A DNA stretch of 64,000 nt, from contig CP087206.1 in assembly GCA_020912385.1 (NCBI GenBank), forward strand, positions 3,162,001-3,226,000, given 5' to 3'. Below are positions 1-10,977 of the stretch, in pieces. The DNA is from Neofusicoccum parvum. Taxonomy: Eukaryota > Ascomycota > Dothideomycetes > Botryosphaeriales > Botryosphaeriaceae. Each line of letters begins with the position of its first letter. Positions within the stretch are counted from its first letter, which is position 1. The position numbers and the translations under genes were made by a program. The notes under the pieces are model-generated. The model worked only from the letters and a program-made list of their open reading frames with translations, had not been told where the DNA came from and did no database searches.

Positions 1-1299
1 CACGTACCTGGTACAACGGCGCTCGTTGGCCACTCGGGCTGTGGGAGTGAGAACGCAACTGAGGGATATTGTCAAGATGCCAGGTCATCGCGTCGTCCGC
101 CTGGACGGCCAAGGCCGCATGGGAAGCTCCGGACGATTGAATCGTCCCGGATGTCTTGCCGGAGACACGCCGGAGGGAAAGATGCGTCCCATTGGGGGCG
201 CATTGGGGTCGCAAGATAGGCGCCGCCATCCCGTCTGCAAGTGAGTCAATCGGTCGACCGGAAAGAGCTCACAGGAAGACGGGGCTAGCAATCGCAGAGC
301 TTGGTGATAGAGTTTGAAGGGGTCGAGAGGCCCAGCTTCAGCTCGGCTAACGGCGGCTGCGAGACCTTGAACCGCTCCCGCCTCTATCCTCATCCGTCCG
401 ATGTCGCGTCTTGTAGTCGGTTTCGCTTTGCTGCCACGGCAGCAGCACGCCAGACCAGTGGGAGGGATAGACGCAGGGATAATGGTACGATTGCTGGATG
501 CACCAGTCCCTCGGCCGACGCGAACCACTGATCGGGTCGGCGAATCCGCGCGCTGGGAACTGTTTCTTTTCCCAGAGGACTCGCTACCAGCGCCTCGCGT
601 GGAAGCGGGGAACAGGGAGCGCCAATCTGCGCGCTAGCTTGCAAGGCTGACTGATGCTCGGGTTCCGCGTGCGATGGTGTCGACAAGTGCCAAGCTGCGG
701 CACGGAGGGATAGAAGTCTGCCTTGACGGCTTCTAGAAACAAGGATGCGGCCGACGGCGAGCTGCGCGGCGCTGCTTTTGGACGGATTTGCCGGCTGGCG
801 CCCGTCACACCCTGGCGTTGCTCCGACTGCCTCGCGCTTTGACGTCGGCAGCCAGCGCCGATATGGTGTCACGGTGCAGCTGACCTTGCACGGCACCGGG
901 CGTCGTGACACGATTGCACGCGGCTGCCCCGGACTCGGATAGGTTAAGAACACAGTGCGGTGCTCCATTCTCGTCGTGCTTACTGTCATCCCTCTCTTCA
1001 CTAGGAATTGACAAACGCCCTGCCTCGGATCAGTTGATTCTCTTCCACTCTCACCCACCTTCTCGGAGCGCCTTTCACGAAGCCCAATCGGTCGACCGTC
1101 CCAGAGTTCACGCGTCACTGTAGCTCACTGTTCAGAGCCGCAGTGTCCACGGTCACCGTGTTCGATTTCGCGGTGCCGCCATTGTTTCTCTGCGCTCTGC
1201 GATTGTGCACCATCCGTCTCTTGACGCAACAAATGCCTTCCCAGCACGAGGCTCGGCCACCCTAGACCCCGCCGCCTGTGCTCCCGAGAGCTTGTTCGT
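1..1299. other. Left-edge spacer, no supported gene
   Basis: GC-rich sequence with open frames on both strands (for example 390-1118 on the minus strand). None shows a recognisable domain, a biased composition typical of protein, or splice structure. It probably contains the promoter of the gene starting at 1300 and flank of a gene outside the window. Confidence 0.5.
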
Positions 1300-2106
1300 A
1301 TGCATCCCTCGATTAGCTGTGGTGACTCTGACATGCTCATCAGCACGTCTACAGAGTTCACCCATTCCCCGTACAAGGGCCTTGACCTGCAAAGGCAGCC
1401 ATCTACAGCACCAAGCCACTGCGCGGCGACGCACGAGTCCATGCCAATGCACAACAACCACGGAACGCAGAAGAGGGCAGACAGCATGTCGGCTGCCGCG
1501 AACATGGAACCGCATTTTGAAACGGAAGCTTGCAGCTGCAAGTGCAACTGCGCAGGCTGCTACTGCAACAGGCGGGCCAGCCATGACATCAAGGGGATGG
1601 AGGCTGAGTCGGACTACATCATCCTGGACGGGTCCGGGAGCTCAGTGGATGGCTTCCCGCAAGGGGAGGAAGGGCCAGGGAGATACCCACCTGCATTCCC
1701 TTGGCGCGGCAACGGAGCAGAGGAGCACGTCGACAACCCTTTCGGCGGGTTTGAAATAACCCAGGATGGATTTCAACATTCCGGCAGCGACGATGGTGAG
1801 CCGCTGCGGCAGTCGATGATCCTGAGGGACTTGACCGCATTCAATCGGACCGGAACCCCGACTTCCCTGATGAATGAGGCCACGAGTGGAGTAGCCAGCA
1901 TGAAAAGCTCCGGTTTTCTTCCGCGACGACCTGATCCAGCGCAGAACATCCTGGACTTTGTCGGCTCCTGGGACGAAACGTCGCCTGGCCCGGGTTACCA
2001 TTTCACCGGCCAGCCGCTGTGGCTCAGTCCGTCGAGGTGGTCGCAGCGATACGACTCAGGAAACCTGGGATATCCGAAAGGAATCCGCGACGAGGATATG
2101 AAATAG
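1300..2106 (+). CDS. Hypothetical protein with CxC-rich patch
   Basis: Single open frame of 268 aa from an ATG at 1300 to a TAG at 2104-2106. I do not recognise the family. The visible landmark is a cysteine cluster at residues 78-89 (1531-1566), six Cys in twelve residues in alternating C-x-C spacing, similar in style to metal-binding patches of fungal metallothioneins. The rest is polar, Ser/Gly/Asp-rich and likely disordered. No signal peptide or membrane segment is evident. The start could lie further upstream if a 5' exon exists; no strong splice acceptor decides this. A moderately expressed lineage-specific gene is plausible, but a chance open frame in GC-rich DNA cannot be excluded. 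Confidence 0.5.
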   Translation: MHPSISCGDSDMLISTSTEFTHSPYKGLDLQRQPSTAPSHCAATHESMPMHNNHGTQKRADSMSAAANMEPHFETEACSCKCNCAGCYCNRRASHDIKGMEAESDYIILDGSGSSVDGFPQGEEGPGRYPPAFPWRGNGAEEHVDNPFGGFEITQDGFQHSGSDDGEPLRQSMILRDLTAFNRTGTPTSLMNEATSGVASMKSSGFLPRRPDPAQNILDFVGSWDETSPGPGYHFTGQPLWLSPSRWSQRYDSGNLGYPKGIRDEDMK

Positions 2107-4607
2107 CGAGTGGCTCGGTGTGTCTTGACGGCCAATCTCCTTTTGATGACAGCTGGCGGCGTTGTGCAGAGACCATGGCGTTTTCAGCGGTCGGGTCTTT
2201 CCTGGTGTACGAATAGCGGGTGGCGATTCTTTTTCTGGACCCGAGTGTGTAGAATACCGTCGGCGGCGTAGCTTGGCACCTGGCGTCGTCCCCTTCCTTG
2301 CTCTGCACTTTGCATCCGTCTCGTTATCGCTCCTGCGTTGAGACCTTCTCTTCTTGGCAGCTGGTCCAGAGATCCGGTGGCTCCTGGGGCTCGACGGCGA
2401 TATGATTTTCCTTCCTGTGCAACGTGGAGATACGAATATCAGATATCAGACTCTACGGCGCTCACCTGTGAAATTGCGGCTGGAAAGCCTGCACAAATTT
2501 GTCTTTTTCGTCAGCCGCTGAACCTGGTGTCTCGCACAGGGCCGGACTCCACGATGCAGGGCGCTTATGAAGGGCAGCGCGGCCGTCGGGTGGCTGCATC
2601 TGTTGAGGCGCGGACACAAAGCGTTGAAACGGGCCACGAGCATGCGCGCCGCCTCCCGGCACCGGCTAGGCGGGCAGGTGCATCTCCGCGCTCGCGGGGC
2701 AGAAAGTCTTATCAGACGATCTGCGCGTATCCGTGGGGCGAGGGGCCTAGCGCTGGCGGGGACTGGCGAACGCTGCAGTCGAGACTCTCGTGTCCTGCTA
2801 GCTGGCCGGCGCGCGATTGGCCGCCGGTGGCGCGCAGCAGCAATCCAGCGCGTCCCCGAGTCAATGCCATGAGGTGAGAACTGCGTGGGCAGGCGACACG
2901 TAGCGAGCGATGCCGGCTGAGGCTGGCGGCACAGCGGAAGCGGTGCCGAAGAGCCAGGCTTGCTGCCAGGAGACGCAGGTCTGCTTGCGGTGAGGGCGCC
3001 GCTGGAAGCCACGAGCCTGCGAGGCCCACTTCGTGCCCCCGGCTCGGCGCATCATCGTGAGGCTGCCGCGGGCGGACGGCTGGGCCGCCTGCATGGCTGG
3101 CTGGTCCTCAGCCAGGCGGCGCCGGCAGGCCTGTCTCATGGCACACCGCATCGCAGGCCGGCGACGTCGCGGGCACAGCGTGAGCAGCGCGAACAGTTGA
3201 GCGCGCGCGCTTCTGGCTGCTACTTATCGCGGCGCGACACCGGGGCCTCTGCGCTGCTGGGTCCCGGCTGGGACTGGGCTTGTTCTCGACCATTCCAGGG
3301 TGTGTGCAGCCCCAACCGCGCGCTGTGGAGGACAAGACACAAAAGTACTTCTTCGGCGCATGCCTGACCCTGCCGTGCCTGCCTCCGTGCTCTGCGACTC
3401 CGCAGCTCCCGTCTCTCGCGCCCACGATCCCGCTCCGGGCTGCCTGAGCCAGCGCCAACTGTTGGGCGGCGCCGATTCCCGCGTTCCTCCCACGCCCTCG
3501 TCATCGCCGCCGCCCGCCTCGCCCGCCGTCGGGGGTTCCAGCGCCTTCTCGCGCAGCTGCGGAGTCGGACCACCGCCCTGCGCAGCAGCACCCTGCACCC
3601 GTCCGCCTGGCGTCTGGGGGACAGACGGAGAACAGTGGAGCCCCAGGCCTCCTGACCGTATTATTTTGGTCGCAGCACGGCCGTTGCAAATACGGAGGGC
3701 GCGAGGCCTCCTGCCTTTTGACTCCCGCCGCACCCCTCTGCGACTCACTAGCTCTCTCGCCCAGCGTCTTGCGCGGTTGCGGCTGCGGTTGTAGAGTTTG
3801 GCGCGTTGCCTGCCCAGCGAGATCCCCCCCTCCGCCATTGGCCCCATCTGCTGGATCCTTGATCCGCCCGTCACGCGGCTCCACATTTCTCGACGTCACT
3901 GTCGCCGGCACCACCTCGACTTTTTATGATCCAGGGCCTGCCTAGCTGTCTGTAGCGCCAATTCTGTTCCAACAGCAACGTCAACCAGCGCCTTCAACCG
4001 TCCGCCTGCGTCCTTGGAGCCATCCGCACGCTGTGCCGTCGCCGAAGGTCAGTCCTGCGCCCCGACGCCCACTCCTGAGCCCCTTTCAGCTCCTCATCTG
4101 GGACGTGCTTCTGACGACGCCCTCCAGGTCGATCCAGCCATCTCTGGACTTTTCTCGGTCCCACCTCTGAGCGCACCTCGGCCGCTATAAATCCACACGA
4201 GCCCTGCAGCGCGGTCCGCCACCCTCGGCGCGCCAGCACTCCGAACAATCGCCAGACGGCCGGCCAATTGGCACATGCGAGAAAGAGCTCGGTGTTTTTG
4301 AATCCCTCGTGGCTGCAGCTGTGAGCGCACGCGACAGCCCGTGAGCGCCGTTCCGATTTTTCCCGACCGAATTCCACCCCGCAGTCGGTCGAGCGCCAAT
4401 AGTCGCGCTCCTTCTCCAATATAGCTTGGGACATGCTTTGGTGGATTGGCGACAAGGGCGTTGTATGACGGAGCTGCTGTCCTTATCATCGTTCTGCCAG
4501 CTGGTCATAGATTTGTCCGGATATCTCTTTCGATAAAAGTGGCTGCGGACTGCATATTATATTCTTACTTTCGAGGATCTCCCGGGGACTGAGTCACCGC
4601 AGTCGCC
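2107..4607. other. Long spacer upstream of the repeat-protein gene
   Basis: 2.5 kb without a supported gene. Many open frames exist on both strands because the DNA is GC-rich, but they are low-complexity Arg/Ala/Pro/Gly and mutually overlapping. The last part is probably 5' UTR and promoter of the gene starting at 4608. Confidence 0.5.
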
Positions 4608-6839
4608 ATGTCTTCCTCCCCTCCACCGAAGCGGCGCTTCCTGCCCGAGCCGGTGGAGACCACAACCAAGTCGTCGCGGAAGTTTGTTCCGGAGCCTGTG
4701 GAAACGACGACCAAATCATCCCGGAGATTTGCGCCGGAACCTGTAGAGACTACAACCAAATCATCACGAAGGTTCGCACCGGAGCCTGTGGAAATGACAG
4801 CAAAGTCAAACCGCAAGTTTGCCGTTGAGCCCGTCGAGACTACAACCAAAAGCTCTAGGAGATTCGCCCCGGAACCTGTAGAGACGACTTCCAGGAGTAG
4901 CAAGGACAAGCCGGCACCTGCGGCTGATGATGCTAAACCCCGGAGGCGGTTCGCTCCGCAGCCTGTGGAAACAACCACGAGAACTAACCGGGCTGGAGCT
5001 GGAAATGGACCCAACGGGGCTGGCGCGCGAAGTGCTGACGCGAGCCTATCCGACGCCCAGGCTTCTCCGCAGATCGACGCTGCCCCGCAATCAGGAACGA
5101 GACCCCGACGCAAGTTCTCGCCGCAGCTTATCGAAACTGCAAAACGTACCAGGAAAGCAGGTGATGTTGGCCCTGCAGTAAACCAGGCAGACAGAACCGA
5201 GGCAACACCCGAGGCGGGTACGCGCAGTCCCGGGAGACGGGAGCGCCCTCTGCCTAAACCGGTAGTTCCTGCTAACACTCCGACCAACACTCTGTCACCT
5301 AATCCACACCTGCTGGAGGCCCGCCGGATGGGCATTCCCCTGCGCAGCGACTCGATAAGCAGCAACCGTTCGCATTCTTTCAGAGTCCCTGATCTGGACA
5401 CTATAGAATCGTCGGAATCGGAGGAAGAGGGTACGCCTTCACTTTCCACGTCTCCGTCCGCGGAATCCGAATCGGAGCAGTCAAATGCGTACTACGATGC
5501 GACGCGGCGGAGAGAAAGTGTCGACGAACGTTTCTCCGGATATCTGCTGGAAATCGCAGCAAAGGCAGCCGAAAACCAAATGCGAGAAGCGGCGATGGCG
5601 GCATTTCCCAACGATGACCATCATGAGCCTGTGTCTCACTTCATGGCACATGAGGATGAGGAAGATGAAGTTGCGGACGAGATTATGGCAGACATAAACG
5701 AGGAGCGTCGGGAATCGTTCACCAAGGTCAATTGGGAGCTTTTGGCCATGCAAAAACACATGGAGGAAAAGGCAGAGAAGGAGGATGTGCGGGAAACCGA
5801 AGTCACCGAAAAAACCAAGAAAGCGGCAGATCAGCCCACGAAAAAGAACATTTGGGGTGAGCCCCAATGGGGGGCGCCTTCGAATAAGAGTGCATGGGGA
5901 GAAGGATCCACAGCAAAGAGCCCTTGGGGAAACCCATTCACCAACCAGCGCGGCCGCCCGGACGAGAGAGAGATGCAGGGAATGCAGCGAGGAGCACGAC
6001 CACCCATGCTTGGTAGCGAAATCGTTTTCCCGCGTTGCCCTTCTCCAGAGCCAGCAAGATTCGATGTTACCCAAGGCTCCGAGGCGCTACGGAACTCCAT
6101 GTGCTACCTTACCGAACAGGCCCAGCCTGATGAGCCACAGGGTCTTTGGCGGCACGACAAGAAGGGAGAGCTGCCGAAGCCACAGCCGCAGCCGCAGCCG
6201 CAGATGGTCAAACAGAACGGCTTCGCCAAAGAGGGTCGGCCGAAGCCGCCGTCCAAACTTTGGTCGAGTCCTGGCAGTCGGCCGCCGAGCCCAGGCGGCT
6301 TGTGGAATGGATGTTGCCTTGGCGCTGGCTCGAGGGAAGGCACCAAACAGGCAGGCATGCTCACGCCGCGAATTGAGGTCGACAACCCCTTCGACAGCCC
6401 ACCGCCGACTCCGGCAAGAGCCCCGCCCTCTCCTCCACCATCGAATCCAGACATGGCAAGCATAGATGACAAACTTGCGGCGCAGCAAGCTCTGGAAGAG
6501 GAGTTCAGCGACGCCTTCGTGACGCAGGTGTACAACTACCTCTCCCTTGGTTACCCGTCGCTGGCCAGAAAGTTTGATGACGAGCTGAGCAAGATCAGCC
6601 GCATCCCGGTAGAAGAGCTTCGGCAAGACGACGAGCTGGCCCAGGCCAGGGGATATATCCGGCTCGGCGAAGACAGCAACGCCAAAGACGCAGGCATCAC
6701 AGAGGACACGTGCATGCGCTGGCGAGCGTTGAGGGTTTACATTTATGAGTGGGCCAAGCAACAGCCACGCATGCTGCATGCGGGCCACGCGCTTGGTGGC
6801 TTCGGCGTTGGTGCCCGGCGTGGCAGCTGGGCCTGGTAG
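4608..6839 (+). CDS. Fungal-specific protein with tandem FxPEPVETTTKSS repeats
   Basis: Single-exon gene of 743 aa. Residues 10-99 are six tandem 15-residue repeats of the form [RK]FxPEPVETTTKSS. Two more degenerate copies follow (a FAPQPVETTTRT form and a FSPQLIETAKRT form). The middle is Ser/Glu-rich with a Trp-Gly-containing low-complexity stretch (WGEPQWG, KSAWGEG, KSPWGNP). The C-terminal ~110 residues look like a compact conserved helical domain (around EEEFSDAFVTQVYNYLSLGY, then ARKFDDELSKISRIPVEELR) preceded by a Pro-rich segment. The motif style is common in a conserved ascomycete protein of unknown function, as far as I recall. No signal peptide or transmembrane segment. The ATG at 4608 was chosen because the repeats begin immediately after it. 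Function unknown. Confidence 0.82.
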   Translation: MSSSPPPKRRFLPEPVETTTKSSRKFVPEPVETTTKSSRRFAPEPVETTTKSSRRFAPEPVEMTAKSNRKFAVEPVETTTKSSRRFAPEPVETTSRSSKDKPAPAADDAKPRRRFAPQPVETTTRTNRAGAGNGPNGAGARSADASLSDAQASPQIDAAPQSGTRPRRKFSPQLIETAKRTRKAGDVGPAVNQADRTEATPEAGTRSPGRRERPLPKPVVPANTPTNTLSPNPHLLEARRMGIPLRSDSISSNRSHSFRVPDLDTIESSESEEEGTPSLSTSPSAESESEQSNAYYDATRRRESVDERFSGYLLEIAAKAAENQMREAAMAAFPNDDHHEPVSHFMAHEDEEDEVADEIMADINEERRESFTKVNWELLAMQKHMEEKAEKEDVRETEVTEKTKKAADQPTKKNIWGEPQWGAPSNKSAWGEGSTAKSPWGNPFTNQRGRPDEREMQGMQRGARPPMLGSEIVFPRCPSPEPARFDVTQGSEALRNSMCYLTEQAQPDEPQGLWRHDKKGELPKPQPQPQPQMVKQNGFAKEGRPKPPSKLWSSPGSRPPSPGGLWNGCCLGAGSREGTKQAGMLTPRIEVDNPFDSPPPTPARAPPSPPPSNPDMASIDDKLAAQQALEEEFSDAFVTQVYNYLSLGYPSLARKFDDELSKISRIPVEELRQDDELAQARGYIRLGEDSNAKDAGITEDTCMRWRALRVYIYEWAKQQPRMLHAGHALGGFGVGARRGSWAW
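4635..4904 (+). repeat. Six tandem 45-bp coding repeats
   Basis: Six 45-bp units encode residues 10-99 of the gene at 4608. The protein period is strict at 15 residues, while the nucleotide copies differ mainly at synonymous third positions. This suggests the repeats are old and held by selection at the protein level rather than a fresh DNA expansion. Confidence 0.85.
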
Positions 6840-7368
6840 GCGCCCGAACAGGACGCAGCAGTCGTCAGGATTATCGCACTGCTGGAACAGGATGTACACA
6901 TTTTAATGGCGCCTCTTACACGAGGGCCTGGGAGCGTTTTCTTCTTGCCTCGACTAGCATTTGCCGGCGTTTTGTTGTGTTTTGTTGCTCCTGGGAAAAG
7001 CGAGCAGGGCGTTGGAGTATCGATGCGAGCATGCGCAGAGGGCCGGAGAGCGGGATTGTTGAGTGTGCCATTGAGCGAGCCTTCAAATTGACAGAGACTT
7101 CAGCCGAGCAAGCAGCCTGCGTGAACGAGCCGTGCCGACGCAGCACAGGGGCTGCATCATCGGCGGCACCCCCGCGGTGTCGTGCCGCCGCCGACCCAGC
7201 CTGCCGGGTCGGCCCAAATCTCGGCGGCGCACGGGCCGCGTGTTTCGTCGCGCGGCGACATGAGCTTCTGCCCGCTGCGCGCCCTAAACCCTCACCCTCG
7301 CCCTCGCACTTGCTCGCCCCAACCGCCCCCCGCGACGCGCCCCGCCCGCGGTGCTGCCCTCCGCCGCC
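6840..7368. other. Spacer between two same-strand genes
   Basis: 529 bases holding the 3' end of the repeat-protein gene and the promoter/5' UTR of the PWI-factor gene. No gene seen. The segment just before the ATG is C-rich, as is common in fungal leaders. Confidence 0.55.
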
Positions 7369-8907
7369 ATGCAGCTGTCCGGCGCCGACATGAAGCTCCT
7401 GAAGAGCACCAAGTTCCCGCCCGAGTTCGAGGAGAAGGTCGACACCACCAAGGTGCAGATGGACATCATGAAGAAGTGAGCCCACCTCCGCCCAACCCCC
7501 CGCGCGCCTTGCTGACGTCGCCCAGGTGGATTGCGACCAAGGTCCAGCAGATTCTCGAGACGGACGACGACATGGTCGTCGACTTCATCTACAACCTGCT
7601 TGACGGAGAGCGCTACGTATGCCCTCCCCCGACGTCCACCGCCTTGCCGGTTGCCCCGCTGACCGTCTGTCCCACAGCCCGACCCGAAAAAGCTCCAGAT
7701 CGCTCTCGGCGGCTTCCTGCACGACGATGCCCCGCGCTTCGTCAAGGAGTTCTGGGCCCTGTGCCTCAGCGCTCAGAACAACAAGGACACTCTGGGTGTG
7801 CCTCGAGAGCTTCTCGAGATGAAGAAGGACGAGATGAAGCAGGACAAGGTAAGTGCTACCCGTCTGCTTCACGCAACCACAGCTAATTCGTTGTTGCAGA
7901 AGGCACAAGAGAAAGCCGCCGAAGAGGCTCGCAGGCGCCGCGATAACGAACGTGAGCGTGAGGAAGACCTTGACCGCATCCGTGAGAGGGAACGTCGCGG
8001 GCGTGATCACGATCGGGATCGCCCTCGCGGAAGGGGTCGTGGCGGTGGCCGTGGCGGTGGCCGTGGAGGCTCCGCTTATTCGTACCGTCCTGGACGCTCC
8101 CGCTCGCGTTCGCCGCCGCCCTTCCGTCGCGGTCCTGATGATTATCGCCGCGCACCTCGTACGGACTCGTATGTTCCTGCTGGCCGGGGCAGGCGCAGAG
8201 AATACTCGCCTCGCCCCTCCGTCTCACGTAGCCGCTCTCGGTCTCGCTCTGAGACGCCGCCGCGTCGTCGCCGTCGCCCCTCGCTCAGCCGCTCGCGGTC
8301 CCGCTCTATCCCCTCGCCCCGCCGTAGCCATGGCAGTCGTCGCTATAGCAGAGACAGGTCCCGCACACGCAGCCCTGTCGGAAGATCGAGGCGGGCGAGA
8401 AGCCCCGCCCGCGGTGAAGATCGAGCCCGACCTTCTGCGTCGTCCGATAGATCTCGCTCACGCTCGCCTAGACGCCGCCGCGGCAGAGACCGTTCGCCTT
8501 CGGCTGCATCTGCCAGTCGCTCACCTCCCCCTCGCTCGCGCAGGGACCGTTCCCGGCGCCGCCACTCTCCGTCTCCGTCGATTTCTCGCTCGCGTAGCCC
8601 TCGCCGCTCTGATGCCAAGCACAAGAGATCTCCCTCATCCTCCGACGACGACAGAGACAAGCGCGCTGATGTTCGCAAGGACCGTGACCGTCGCGACCGC
8701 CGCCGTAAGCGCAGCTACAGCAGGAGCCAGAGCCCTCCTCGTAGGGACGCAAAGCGTCGCCGATCCCCTGACATGTACGAACCGGAGAAGAGGCGTAGGA
8801 ACACATCGTCCATCGAGCCAAGCTCGCCTCCCAGAGCGGACCGCAGGCCTTCAACAGCTTCAGACGCGTCCATGCATGATGCTCCTGCTAACAAGGTTGG
8901 TGAATAA
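7369..8907 (+). CDS. PWI-domain, RS-rich splicing factor (SRm160/SRRM1-like)
   Basis: Proposed exons 7369-7475, 7526-7616, 7678-7848, 7900-8907 (458 aa). The first three exons encode a PWI domain (about residues 15-105), with the K-W-I core created across the first splice junction and the typical ILETDDDMVVDFIYNLL helix. PWI domains bind nucleic acid and occur in splicing and 3'-end factors such as SRm160. Residues from about 125 are charged (EER/DRE), then an RGG box, then a long Arg-Ser domain with dozens of SR/RS dipeptides. The architecture PWI plus RS fits a nuclear pre-mRNA splicing coactivator. All introns have GT..AG ends; lengths are 50, 61 and 51 nt. Intron 3 (7849-7899) is 51 nt with no in-frame stop, so its retention would add 17 residues between PWI and RS parts. 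The ATG at 7369 is in a good context (GCCGCCATGC). Confidence 0.88.
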
Positions 8908-9396
8908 TGCTGCGGATCGAGAATCATGCCCATAATCCACGATGGACTTTCCTATTCAGTCAGAAAGGCCTCTTGTCAATTAGACGAATCAAAAAGTCGA
9001 TTCCATTACACCTCCCCAGCGTTGCTACATTGAATTTCAGAAAGGAAAAAAAACTTGGAAAACGGTGTCTACTGATTCGGTTGCCTGCTAGTGGAATTAC
9101 GCACAGCAGATGGTGCGCAGGCGCAATTTTTACTAATCAGCTGTATTTGACCTTCTGAAAAGATGGGCGGGCTAAGGGCCGAATACGGGGTCTTCTTACG
9201 AAGTACTACAAGGGCGTAGGGAGTTGAGACATTGGCCTGATTGCGGATGTGCAGCAAGTTCGACGCTTTTTGAATCCGGGCCAATGCCTCGACTCTCCAC
9301 GTGCGATGGTAACAACACATTGCGTGCGGTAGACCACAGCGTTCTTCAATTCCCCAAGACCATGCTCTTCTTCAGCGCTAGTATACAGGCAGCTAT
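8908..9396. other. Convergent spacer
   Basis: 489 bases between the 3' ends of the PWI-factor gene (+) and the metallo-beta-lactamase-fold gene (-). Slightly AT-richer, consistent with two 3' UTRs. No gene seen. Confidence 0.6.
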
Positions 9397-10650
9397 CTAG
9401 CACTCTTCACTGAAAATGGCATGGCCAGCGTGGCCTTCATAATTGACCTGAATCTTCATGCTCTCAAGCACCGCACGCTTGCAGTCCGGACGTCGAATGT
9501 CCATGCCCACGAATGCCCCGTGCGTACTCTCCCACTCGTACGGCGCGACGGCCTTCCACATGGCGTGGATCTCGGGAGGCGAAAGGGGGATCATGTTCGG
9601 GATGGACCACATGAACGAGTAGGATGTCGTACCGGGCGGGCGGTCGTGGTGGTAGAGTCCGGACTGGGGCCCGTCAGTTTTCACCGCTCACCTGGAGATG
9701 GGCATGCCGGCACCGCCGGGGTCGGGCTCGACGCATGAGGAGCCGACGTCATCCGTCCAGATCAGAGCGGCAAACCACCCGCGGCCCCCTCTGGAGGAAA
9801 GCACGTCTCCCACTTACCGGCACGGTGACGAAGGTGTCGGCGATCATGAGGTGCTTCTTCCACAGCAGCACCAGGCTTCCGGGGAAGTGCCCGCCGGCCT
9901 TGATGGCCGTCACGCCGGGGACGATGGTCGTGGCGGTGTCGGCGATGAGGCGGCGGGACGGGGTCGGGGAGACCGTGTCGGCGCGGTTGAACCAGGATGC
10001 GTCGTCGGCGGAGGTGTAGATGGGGACGGAGAAGGCGCGCGCCCATTCGAGGTGGGTCGTGTAGTAATGTGGGTGCGAGATGACGATGGCGCGGAGGGGC
10101 CCGCGGGATTTGATCTGGGAGGTGGGTGTGGGGTGTTAGGGGTTGCGGGTTTGGAGGGGGCTTTCGTCCAGTGTGTGCTCAGGTGGGTGCTTCGGCTGTC
10201 GTCTCGAGAATGGGACGTACAAATTCAATTGTTTTGTCGTCGAGGTAGGTTATCAGATCCCAGAGAACGTTTCCCTCTGGCGTCTCGATCAGGATTGCCC
10301 GTTGTCCGATGGCAAGCTTGTGGTGCATCAATATGAGTATTTCTGAAGGGGTTCCTGGGGCTCACTTTTGGCTCCGTCCAAATCGACCACATGCCCTTCT
10401 CTTGTGCATCCTCTTGCCATTTGTTCTCGTACTTGCCGCGCAATTCCGCCAGACTTGTCCATTTCTGCCCCGTGGGCGGAACGAATTGACGAGGGTCCTG
10501 GGCCCAGATGAGCATTTAGGAAGTCCGCTCGAAACGAAGGTCAAGAGAGCATACGTCACATATTCTGCAGCTTGGTAGAGGCTTGAATGCTGGCACATCG
10601 AATTGCGTGCCACAAGTGTGGCATATCAGGAGATTCTCTGCATCAGCCAT
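9397..10650 (-). CDS. Zinc-ribbon / metallo-beta-lactamase-fold protein
   Basis: Five proposed exons on the minus strand: 10650-10555, 10497-10366, 10316-10221, 10114-9818, 9663-9397 (295 aa); each junction keeps the frame. The N-terminus has a CxxC-x14-CxxC pattern (Cys 10, 13, 28, 31), a likely small zinc ribbon. The remainder resembles fungal metallo-beta-lactamase superfamily hydrolases: ISHPHYYTTH (residues 120-129), GGHFPGS (about 183-188, second metal His) and IADT (199-202, conserved Asp). The first motif is HxHxxxxH with the usual Asp of HxHxDH replaced, so metal use may differ from classical enzymes. Substrate unknown; probably cytosolic, as no signal peptide is seen. The fourth intron (9664-9817, 154 nt) is long for this locus, and a small extra exon inside it is possible but not needed. 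Confidence 0.78.
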
Positions 10651-10977
10651 GTTGAAGAAGCTGTGGTCTTTTTGGCAGCCTAGAGCACAGGCTACTTATG
10701 GTAGCGGGTTGCTGCGGGGCTAGTACGGGTCCGCCAAAGGTGGGGTTCGCGGGACACACTGAGGTCACCGGGTTCTGATCTATGCAAGAGTGGGTTTGCC
10801 TTGAAAGCTGCCCCATCCTGGCTCTGCGGATTATTTGCAAGCATCATCAGGTAAATACGGTTCAATACGATTCTGTCTAGTCATCATCCCATCTTTCGAG
10901 CATTCCGTAGGTATCATCATCCTCAACCAACGCCAAGAGGAAACAAAAAAGCCATCGCTAATCCCTAGAGTCATATC
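10651..10977. other. Spacer between two minus-strand genes
   Basis: 327 bases containing the promoter of the metallo-beta-lactamase-fold gene and the 3' region of the FAS1 gene. Nothing else seen. Confidence 0.55.

Noticed and set aside
3224..3886. 220-codon minus-strand frame upstream of the repeat protein
   Set aside because: Low-complexity Arg/Gly/Ser translation with several other frames open in the same place; no homology recognised.
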